This document shows positions 1-5,616 of a stretch of DNA of 5,616 bases, one piece after another. Origin of the DNA: an uncultured Bacteroidales bacterium (GTDB lineage Bacteria; Bacteroidota; Bacteroidia; Bacteroidales; Bacteroidaceae); the NCBI GenBank assembly GCA_902803195.1, contig CADCOX010000187.1:1-5616 (forward strand), written 5' to 3'. Both the position numbers and the translations under genes were made by a program. The notes beneath the pieces are model-generated. The model was not told the origin of the DNA. It saw nothing but the letters and a program-made list of their open reading frames with translations, and searched no databases. How positions within the stretch are numbered: position 1 is the first letter of the stretch; every line of letters begins with the position of its first letter.

Positions 1-2142
1 ACGCCTGCTGAACGCCCTTCTGAGTTCTTCGGTAAATATGTCTTCAGTCGCAAGAAGATGGCGACGTATCTCTCTGCAGATGTCTATGCCAAGATGGTTG
101 ATGTCATGGACGGTGATGCGTCGCTAGACCTTGCTACAGCCGACGCAGTGGCTGCAGGCATGAAACAGTGGGCCATGGAACTCGGTGCCACTCATACGAC
201 ACACTGGTTTCAACCCCTCACGGAAGGGACTGCCGAGAAACACGATGGATTTGTTGTCCATGATGGTGAAGGCGGTATGATTGAAGAGTTCACGGGCAAA
301 CAGTTGGTTCAGCAAGAGCCCGATGCCAGTTCGTTCCCAAGCGGTGGTATACGCTCGACTTTTGAGGCTCGTGGCTACTCAGCATGGGACCCTGCATCTC
401 CAGTCTTTGTCATGGGTGATACGCTGATGATTCCGACTGTCTTCATCGCTTACACAGGTGAGGCTCTTGACTATAAAGCGCCATTGAAGAAAGCCCTTCG
501 TGCCGTGGATCATGCCGCAACATCTGTGGCTCAGCTCTTCTATCCTAACGTTCGTAAGGTCATTTCCAACCTCGGTTGGGAACAAGAGTATTTCCTTGTA
601 GACGAAGGGCTTTATGCCGCTCGCCCCGATCTGCTCATGACGGGACGGACCCTTATGGGGCATGACAGTGCTAAGAATCAGCAGATGGACGACCACTACT
701 TCGGTAACATCCCCGAGCGTGTGGCCGCCTTTATGCGCGACCTTGAGATTCAAGCCCTCGAGTTGGGAATCCCCTGCAAGACTCGTCACAATGAGGCTGC
801 TCCCAACCAATTTGAACTTGCGCCCATCTTCGAAGAGACGAATCTCGCCGTTGACCACAATATGTTGTTGATGATGTTGATGAAACGCGTTGCGCGCAAA
901 CATGGTTTCCGTTGCCTACTCCACGAGAAACCTTTCGCAGGCATTAATGGCAGTGGTAAGCACAACAACTGGAGCCTCGCAACTGACACGGGTGTTCTCC
1001 TGCATGCTCCTGGCAAGGAACCTTTAGAGAACCTTCGTTTCATCACGTTTATCGTTGAGACGCTCCTGGCAGTTTGGCGTCATAATGGACTCCTCAAAGC
1101 TAGTATCGTAAGCGCCTCCAACGCCCATCGACTGGGACTTGGCGAAGCACCACCTGCCATCATCTCCAGTTTCCTCGGCAAGCAACTCAGCGATGTACTG
1201 GATTATGTAGAGCGTTCAGATGATAATGCTTTCACGGAACTTTCGGAACTCACCAAGGCATCGAAACATGGTTTGCGCCTCGATATTCCTCAGGTACCGG
1301 AGTTGCTGATAGACAACACCGATCGTAACCGCACATCTCCTTTTGCCTTCACGGGTAATCGTTTTGAGTTCCGTGCTGTCGGAGCCGAAGCCAATTGTGC
1401 GAGTGCGATGATTGCGCTGAATGCAGCTGTTGCCGAGACATTATTGGACTTCCGCAAGCGTGTTGACGCGCTCACGCTCCAAGGCATGGATAAGATGAAA
1501 GCCATACTCCACCTCGTGCGTGAAGACATAGCAACCTGCCGCCCCATTCATTTCGATGGTAACGGCTACAGCGATGAATGGAAAGCAGAGGCTGCCCGTA
1601 GAGGACTTGACACCGAAGCCTCTGTTCCACTCATTATCGATCGTTATCTCGACCCTGATAGTGTAGAAATGTTCGACCGTACGCACGTCTTCACTCTTGC
1701 TGAGCTGCAGGCGCGTAACGAAATCAAATGGGAGACTTACACAAAGAAGATTCAGATAGAAGCACGCATCTTTGGTGACCTCTGCATGAACCATATCATA
1801 CCTGTTGCTACGCGCTACCAGAGTCAGCTCATCGACAGTGTTCACAAGATGAATGCTATTTTCCCTGCTGACATGGCCGCCAAGCTGTCCACCAATAATG
1901 TGTCACTCATCCAGCAGATTTCTGAGCATACGTCATTTATTACCGAGAATGTAGCGCGTCTGATAGATGCTCGGCGCGTGGCAAATCGTATCGAGAGCGT
2001 GCGCCAGCGTGCTATTGCCTATCATGACGCTGTCGCTCCGCTCATAGAAGCCATTCGCCGTCATGTGGACAAGCTTGAACTCATTGTTGATGATGAGCTT
2101 TGGCCTCTGCCTAAATATCGCGAAATGCTTTTCATCAGATAG
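1..2142 (+). CDS. glnN: Type III glutamine synthetase GlnN, 5' end outside the window
   Basis: Cytoplasmic enzyme that makes glutamine from glutamate, ammonia and ATP, the entry step of nitrogen assimilation. Frame 1 is open from the first base to the TAG at 2140-2142, giving 713 visible residues. The first 19 (TPAERPSEFFGKYVFSRKK) resemble the conserved GSIII N-terminus with its YFG..VF..K.M..YL pattern, so the ATG at 58 is internal and the true start lies to the left. GSIII proteins have about 730 residues, so roughly 15-20 are missing. Counting from the ATG at 58, visible signatures are QQEPDASSFPSGGIRSTFEA (85-104), the metal-site strand NLGWEQEYFLVD (171-182), KTRHNEAAPNQFEL (241-254), the NGSGKHNNWSL loop (297-307) and RNRTSPFAFTGNRFEFRAVG (423-442). 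The GSIII-specific C-terminal region runs to FIR and follows the family to its end. No frameshift or missing core motif was seen. Control elements would lie upstream, out of view. Confidence 0.96.
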   Translation, partial: TPAERPSEFFGKYVFSRKKMATYLSADVYAKMVDVMDGDASLDLATADAVAAGMKQWAMELGATHTTHWFQPLTEGTAEKHDGFVVHDGEGGMIEEFTGKQLVQQEPDASSFPSGGIRSTFEARGYSAWDPASPVFVMGDTLMIPTVFIAYTGEALDYKAPLKKALRAVDHAATSVAQLFYPNVRKVISNLGWEQEYFLVDEGLYAARPDLLMTGRTLMGHDSAKNQQMDDHYFGNIPERVAAFMRDLEIQALELGIPCKTRHNEAAPNQFELAPIFEETNLAVDHNMLLMMLMKRVARKHGFRCLLHEKPFAGINGSGKHNNWSLATDTGVLLHAPGKEPLENLRFITFIVETLLAVWRHNGLLKASIVSASNAHRLGLGEAPPAIISSFLGKQLSDVLDYVERSDDNAFTELSELTKASKHGLRLDIPQVPELLIDNTDRNRTSPFAFTGNRFEFRAVGAEANCASAMIALNAAVAETLLDFRKRVDALTLQGMDKMKAILHLVREDIATCRPIHFDGNGYSDEWKAEAARRGLDTEASVPLIIDRYLDPDSVEMFDRTHVFTLAELQARNEIKWETYTKKIQIEARIFGDLCMNHIIPVATRYQSQLIDSVHKMNAIFPADMAAKLSTNNVSLIQQISEHTSFITENVARLIDARRVANRIESVRQRAIAYHDAVAPLIEAIRRHVDKLELIVDDELWPLPKYREMLFIR

Positions 2143-2198
2143 CATCAAACTTGAAAGAATAACAGTGACTAACTAACTACTTAAATTGAAACACAAAA
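2143..2198 (+). other. Short gap between glnN and the GH43 gene
   Basis: This 56-base spacer is AT-rich and has a small tandem CTAA CTAA CTAC run at 2169-2180, then an A-rich stretch (ACACAAAA) directly before the GH43 ATG. There is no AGGAGG-like Shine-Dalgarno sequence, as is normal in Bacteroidota. I could not find a good match to the Bacteroidota promoter pattern (TTTG at -33, TAnnTTTG at -7), nor a hairpin followed by a T-run. Either read-through from glnN or a weak promoter of its own is possible. Confidence 0.4.
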
Positions 2199-3275
2199 AT
2201 GAAACAAAGAACGACTCTTCTGACATTGGCTGCACTGATGGTGGCTACGCTCTTTGCGCAAAACACGCCAGAAGGTGGCCAACGCCGACGTTGGATGCGC
2301 GAGACCTTTGAGACGGACACGCCCATGGTGCACGATCCCGTAATGGCTTACGAGAACGGAACCTATTACCTCTATGCTACAGGCATGGGGGTGCAGCTAA
2401 TGACCAGCACCGACCGAAAGACCTGGACATTCCAACGCCGAGGTGCACTTACCGATATCCCTACATGGACACGCGATAGCGTACCTGGCTTTCGTGGTCA
2501 CGTTTGGGCGCCCGACGTGATTCATTATCGTGGACGTTGGTGGATGGCATATTCCTGCTCTACATTCGGACGTAACACATCAGCCATAGGCTTGGCCTCC
2601 TCTCCCACTCTTGATTTCCGCGACAGCGTGAACTATCGTTGGCAGGACCATGGCGCATTGGTCTGTTCGCGAGAACATCGCGACCAATGGAATGCGATCG
2701 ATCCGAACTTCGTCCTCGACGAAAAAGGCAATCCGTGGTTGACATGGGGCTCGTTCTGGGATGGCATTCAGATGGTTCGCCTTGACCCCACGACGATGCT
2801 TGTAGCAGCAGGTGAGAAGCCAGTGACCATAGCCCGTCGCGTAGCTCTTCGTGATACATTGAACGCAGAACCTAATCCTACTTCACGCTTTGCCGGTCGT
2901 AATGCCATCGAGGCTCCGTTCATCCTTCGCCATGGTGACTATTTCTATCTTTTCGTCTCGCACGACTACTGCTGCCGAGGCATGAAGAGCAATTATAAAG
3001 TGGTAGTTGGCAGAAGCCGTAAGGTCAACGGCCCATACGTGGACCGCGAAGGACGTGATATGGCTCAAGGTGGAGGAGTGCTCTTCATTGAAGGCGATAA
3101 GAAAGACTTTGAAGCAGCTGGCCATAGTGCAGCTTATAACCTTGCAGCATTTGACTCCTCATTGCCCAACGAAGACGTCTTCATTTGTCATGGCTATAGC
3201 ATTCCTCATGGTGGACAAGCCATACTCATACAACGTCCTATACGATGGACTGCAGATGGTTGGCCAGAAATCTAA
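2199..3275 (+). CDS. Secreted GH43 glycoside hydrolase, probable endo-1,5-alpha-L-arabinanase
   Basis: Probable arabinan-cleaving enzyme of the five-bladed propeller family GH43, acting in the periplasm or outside the cell. The start at 2199 gives a good signal peptide: KQR, then hydrophobic residues 7-19, with likely cleavage after A20 (LFA/QN). The three family acids are visible: the base D46 (MVHDPVMAYENGTYYLYATG, 43-62), the pKa-tuning D168 (WNAIDPNFVLDE, 164-175) and the acid E238 (NAIEAPFILRHGDYFYLF, 235-252). Arabinanase-type marks include HVWAPDVIHY (101-110), NTSAIGLASSPTLD (126-139), FVSHDYCCRG (252-261), NGPYVDREG (277-285), H309 in AGHS (the usual position of the metal-binding histidine) and the closing RWTADGWPEI. 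At 358 residues it is one complete catalytic domain with no binding module. No SusC/SusD pair or other sugar enzyme is visible nearby. GH43 is clear; the endo-arabinanase assignment is by resemblance, and another arabinan- or xylan-directed GH43 activity is possible. Confidence 0.9.
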   Translation: MKQRTTLLTLAALMVATLFAQNTPEGGQRRRWMRETFETDTPMVHDPVMAYENGTYYLYATGMGVQLMTSTDRKTWTFQRRGALTDIPTWTRDSVPGFRGHVWAPDVIHYRGRWWMAYSCSTFGRNTSAIGLASSPTLDFRDSVNYRWQDHGALVCSREHRDQWNAIDPNFVLDEKGNPWLTWGSFWDGIQMVRLDPTTMLVAAGEKPVTIARRVALRDTLNAEPNPTSRFAGRNAIEAPFILRHGDYFYLFVSHDYCCRGMKSNYKVVVGRSRKVNGPYVDREGRDMAQGGGVLFIEGDKKDFEAAGHSAAYNLAAFDSSLPNEDVFICHGYSIPHGGQAILIQRPIRWTADGWPEI

Positions 3276-3327
3276 GGGATTACACAGATAGCCTAAAAGT
3301 AGTAGAACATATTCCACTTGTCTCTTT
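3276..3327. other. Convergent gap between the GH43 gene and the PagL-like gene
   Basis: This 52-base stretch lies between two stop codons facing each other. The only inverted repeat I see is GTAGAA (3302-3307) with TTCTAC (3326-3331), a 6-bp stem with an 18-base loop and no strong T-run. A convincing bidirectional terminator is therefore not visible, although one would be expected here. Confidence 0.4.
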
Positions 3328-4671
3328 CTACCATCGCCACCCCAGCATCGCCTGCATACAATCGGCCTTGCTGAGGTGGTGAGCTTTTACATTATAGCCC
3401 ACAAATAGTCGGTCATTGGTGAATGGAAAGCTATAACGGAGGCCTATCGTCTGATAGAAATGACCTTCTTGTGTAGCTGATAGTTGCCCTGCACGATGAC
3501 GAAGATAAAGTCCTACGGAAGCGTGAAGCGAGACATGATGATAAAATAATTCATGGCGTACCCCAACGCCCAACACATGAGGTGAATAACGATAGCCCTC
3601 GCGGTGAGCGGCATGATCAAGTTCACGAATGCGACTGACATAACGGGCATTCATGTAGTCGAGCTGAATGCCACTGGCATGAATACGATGGTAACGCCAC
3701 ATCGGAGCTACCATAGCAGTCAATGAAAAGTAAGTGTGTGTGTGCTCGGAAGGCTTGGCTATGAAAGCCTCAAGCAACGACTTAGCAGAGGCCCCTACAC
3801 TCAAGTCAACATAAATACCCCGACGGAAAGCATGCTTTGATTCTAAAACTTGAGATTCATCGTTTGCTGCTGAAACTATCGGCGACTCGTCATCTGCGAG
3901 ATGAGCCTTACGTCCTATGGTCGATGGCAATTTAGGTTGAGGTGCAAAGTCATAGGCTATGGACAACGATGGACCGAGTGTGTTGGTCCCGAGGTTGGGG
4001 CGGATGATGTGTCCATTACTGAAATGGCGGAACTCAGCAGACAACGATAGCATCCACTGGGGAGATAGTCGTACAGAAGTGCGCAGGGCTGCACCGACAT
4101 AAATGGTAGCTACTCCGCCAATAATCTCGTTGTCTCGATTAGTCTCGTAATTGTAATGGTCGGTGAAAAAGCCCACGCCATTCTGCAGGTCACATCCCAA
4201 TGCCCACGGACCTATACGCAGGAAATCAACTTGGATGCCACCGAAGATACCTATAGCGTGACCGATATGGGAATGATAATCGCGTGAAGGGCGATAGACC
4301 TCAACATGTGAATAGTCACCATGAAGGACGCCAACCTGAAGGGTAGGGAAATGGTATGCCTGGGCGTAAGGGTCACCATCGACAGGGGATGTCCGCCACA
4401 GGAAACGCACGTCTTGAAAGTCAGTGAAATGGCTATGAACGAGCGACGACACGTAATCTGATTGCGGTACCAACCGTGATATGCCTCCCGAAAGCTGCAC
4501 TGCGCCATGACGTCTTGCGTATGAAGGCTGAGTCACCTGTGGCATCATCCTTTGCAGACTATCGTCAGGCAAAACCGCCCATGCTTGTGACGAGAATGTC
4601 ATGAGCATGGGAAGCAAGGCTAACGTTACAAAAGAACGATGACTGATGATGTGTAACAAGACGTAATTCAA
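3328..4671 (-). CDS. PagL/acyloxyacyl-hydrolase-like outer-membrane protein with two barrel-like halves
   Basis: Probable outer-membrane beta-barrel related to lipid A 3-O-deacylase PagL, which removes an acyl chain from lipid A. The signal peptide (hydrophobic 14-27) has likely cleavage at AWA/V after residue 32. The key match is EFRHFSNGHIIRPNLGTN (213-230), carrying the HxSN motif: H216 and S218 fit the catalytic His and Ser. The third catalytic residue, Glu in Pseudomonas PagL, aligns by eye with N230. Residues about 33-242 form the PagL-like half. A polar linker (about 243-282, with two DES triplets) leads to a second half (284-447) with about eight amphipathic strands ending in an aromatic residue (GWRW). 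Histidines number 31 of 447, unusually many. The start is a TTG: no ATG exists in frame between the upstream TGA (4744-4746) and M22 (4608), and M22 or M24 would cut into the signal peptide. It follows the lipoprotein gene by 29 bases, suggesting an operon. Family is fairly sure; activity is inferred. Confidence 0.8.
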   Translation of the reverse strand: MNYVLLHIISHRSFVTLALLPMLMTFSSQAWAVLPDDSLQRMMPQVTQPSYARRHGAVQLSGGISRLVPQSDYVSSLVHSHFTDFQDVRFLWRTSPVDGDPYAQAYHFPTLQVGVLHGDYSHVEVYRPSRDYHSHIGHAIGIFGGIQVDFLRIGPWALGCDLQNGVGFFTDHYNYETNRDNEIIGGVATIYVGAALRTSVRLSPQWMLSLSAEFRHFSNGHIIRPNLGTNTLGPSLSIAYDFAPQPKLPSTIGRKAHLADDESPIVSAANDESQVLESKHAFRRGIYVDLSVGASAKSLLEAFIAKPSEHTHTYFSLTAMVAPMWRYHRIHASGIQLDYMNARYVSRIRELDHAAHREGYRYSPHVLGVGVRHELFYHHVSLHASVGLYLRHRAGQLSATQEGHFYQTIGLRYSFPFTNDRLFVGYNVKAHHLSKADCMQAMLGWRW

Positions 4672-4700
4672 TAATCGTGAACAAAGGATACTGTACAGGC

Positions 4701-5420
4701 CTATTCTTTTGCCTTCGTCTTCTCTTGTACGATTGTGATATGGTCAACTATCGTGTAGTCACGATATGTGCCATTCTCTTTGAAACCGACCGTGGTTTTG
4801 AGTTCCAAAACTGTGGAACGCTTGTCACCCGTGTTGGCAGGCACCGAGAAACGAACAACATTTGCCCCATTGCTACCAGTAGTCTTGTCCAAAGTGACGA
4901 ACGAGCCCTCAGGTGCAGAGAGGGTCCAGGGGCCTTCTACATTGAACGCAACGCTGTCGGTTGCTGCAATATCTTGAAGAGTGAGTGCCAACAGGCTGTC
5001 ACGAAGTAACTTGTCGTCATAGTAACGCATAGGACGTGTCACATTGAGTGAAGGCAACTGGCGGAAAACGCCAACCGAACTATAGTCACCTGCATTGATG
5101 CGGATATATGCATCGCGGGAATAGTTTGTCGTATTGGGCTGAAAAGACAGGATGGCAGCAAGATTGTAGACTCCTTCATGTGCTCGGATGAAATCGTTAA
5201 TAGAATTCATACTGCTGTTGTCGACGATACACCAACCAGCATCTGACGTCACAGTGTGAACCTCGGTCGTGACATACAGCAAACTGTCGAGCGTATGGTC
5301 GGCATAGATGAGATGATAGGGATAAGGGACATCGGTCATGTGATATTCGTTGCCCTTATTGCAAGAAGCAACCATCAAAACTATGGCCAAAAGCGTGGAA
5401 CCGAAAACAGTCTTCTTCAT
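4701..5420 (-). CDS. Lipoprotein with two BACON-like domains, function unknown
   Basis: A 239-residue envelope lipoprotein. The start MKKTVFGSTLLAIVLMVASC gives a lysine-rich n-region, a hydrophobic core and a lipobox (VASC) with the lipidated Cys at 20. Residues after it (NKGNEYHM) lack the acidic-rich export signal that sends Bacteroidota lipoproteins to the cell surface, so a periplasm-facing position is more likely. Two segments look like BACON domains, immunoglobulin-like folds common in Bacteroidota secreted proteins. Segment one (about 45-122) has AGW at 61-63, then SRDAYIRI (101-108) and closes with FRQLP. Segment two (about 155-233) has GPWTLSAPEG (163-172), a TTG turn, KRSTVLEL (200-207) and the closing ITIVQE. 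The R.a.i/l strand followed by a v.Q ending is the BACON pattern; the first copy is the more divergent. It sits between an LptD-like and a PagL-like gene on the same strand, 31 and 29 bases away, so a role in lipopolysaccharide transport or modification is a reasonable guess only. Confidence 0.82.
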   Translation of the reverse strand: MKKTVFGSTLLAIVLMVASCNKGNEYHMTDVPYPYHLIYADHTLDSLLYVTTEVHTVTSDAGWCIVDNSSMNSINDFIRAHEGVYNLAAILSFQPNTTNYSRDAYIRINAGDYSSVGVFRQLPSLNVTRPMRYYDDKLLRDSLLALTLQDIAATDSVAFNVEGPWTLSAPEGSFVTLDKTTGSNGANVVRFSVPANTGDKRSTVLELKTTVGFKENGTYRDYTIVDHITIVQEKTKAKE

Positions 5421-5451
5421 TGTTGTTTATCTTTTGTTATTTGTTTGAACG
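5421..5451 (-). promoter_or_regulatory. A-rich leader before the lipoprotein gene
   Basis: On the minus strand 19 of the 31 bases are A, ending AAAAGATAAACAACA directly before the ATG. There is no Shine-Dalgarno match. A-rich, unstructured leaders of this kind support translation starts in Bacteroidota and support the ATG at 5420. I see no promoter pattern within the gap, which favours co-transcription with the upstream LptD-like gene. Confidence 0.5.
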
Positions 5452-5616
5452 TTAGTACCATTGCAGCGTGTTGGTATAGCCACTATGTTTCTTCCATCGC
5501 AGCGCATCAGCAAGTGTCGAGGCATTCGCTTGGAAAGTAAAGTTATAGGTTCTATAAGGAGCTATGACCATGCTGGCAGACATCGAGAAGCAATGGAGGT
5601 CTCGCGAGAGCGAAGC
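5452..5616 (-). CDS. C-terminal end of an LptD-like LPS-assembly outer-membrane protein (5' part outside the window)
   Basis: The minus strand is open from the right edge to a TAA at 5452-5454 and encodes 54 residues, starting ASLSRDLHCFSMSASMVIAP and ending HSGYTNTLQWY. The RDLHC[WF]xM pattern, followed by Y.F.F.A.AS.L.DAL.W.K, resembles the last two barrel strands of Bacteroidota LptD-like proteins, which end in a short polar tail often closing with WY. LptD is the outer-membrane barrel that, with LptE, delivers lipopolysaccharide to the cell surface. The alternating hydrophobic pattern (MSASMVIAP, YNFTFQAN) fits outer-membrane strands. It is in the same direction as the lipoprotein gene, 31 bases upstream, and probably heads the same transcript. 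That it is a real gene end is quite sure; the LptD identity rests on one short motif recalled from the family, and another large barrel protein is possible. Confidence 0.6.
   Translation of the reverse strand, partial: ASLSRDLHCFSMSASMVIAPYRTYNFTFQANASTLADALRWKKHSGYTNTLQWY

Noticed and set aside
379..903. A 174-codon minus-strand open frame inside glnN
   Set aside because: It lies wholly antisense to a well-conserved enzyme, and its translation shows no recognisable domain; it is a shadow of the codon pattern of glnN.
1441..1845. A 134-codon minus-strand open frame inside glnN
   Set aside because: Antisense to the conserved C-terminal part of GlnN with no leader or recognisable protein features.
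2125..2145. Inverted repeat ATGCT/AGCAT around the glnN stop codon as a terminator
   Set aside because: The stem is only 5 bp with an 11-base loop and no T-run follows, so it is likely chance.
2181..2188. TTAAATTG as a Bacteroidota -7 promoter element (TAnnTTTG)
   Set aside because: The match is imperfect, it lies only about ten bases before the ATG, and no TTTG is seen at the right distance upstream.
3302..3331. Inverted repeat GTAGAA/TTCTAC as a bidirectional terminator
   Set aside because: A 6-bp stem with an 18-base loop is too weak, and no T-run sits beside the stem in either direction.
4677..5009. A 110-codon plus-strand open frame
   Set aside because: Antisense to the lipoprotein gene, which has a clear lipobox and domain pattern; the plus-strand translation has no such features.
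5256..5540. A 94-codon plus-strand open frame spanning the lipoprotein start and the LptD-like end
   Set aside because: It overlaps two supported minus-strand genes and their A-rich leader; no family resemblance was seen.

Overview
The window suggests a member of Bacteroidota, most likely order Bacteroidales and perhaps a Prevotella-like lineage. The evidence is a long type III glutamine synthetase (GlnN), a secreted endo-arabinanase-type glycoside hydrolase, BACON-like domains on a lipoprotein, and A-rich leaders without Shine-Dalgarno sequences. Composition looks roughly balanced in GC by eye. The lineage is inferred from protein resemblance; no 16S or marker search was possible.

Layout: positions 1-2142 (+) hold glnN, whose 5' end lies beyond the left edge; the first ATG in the window is internal. 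After a 56-base gap comes a complete secreted GH43 enzyme (2199-3275, +). A 52-base convergent gap without a convincing terminator separates it from a minus-strand cluster that reads leftwards from the right edge. The cluster contains the last 54 codons of an LptD-like outer-membrane protein (5452-5616), a 239-residue lipoprotein with two BACON-like segments (4701-5420), and a 447-residue PagL/acyloxyacyl-hydrolase-like double beta-barrel (3328-4671). These are separated by only 31 and 29 bases. No stretch longer than 300 bases lacks a gene.

The two plus-strand genes have unrelated jobs: nitrogen assimilation in the cytoplasm and plant arabinan breakdown in the envelope. The minus-strand cluster looks like a co-transcribed envelope unit. 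LptD inserts lipopolysaccharide in the outer membrane and PagL-type enzymes trim acyl chains from lipid A there, so the lipoprotein between them is a candidate partner in the same process.

I see no mobile element, CRISPR array, RNA gene or integration site. The most interesting material is in the minus-strand cluster: the lipoprotein of unknown role, the apparent duplication and altered catalytic triad of the PagL-like protein, its very high histidine content, and its probable TTG start.
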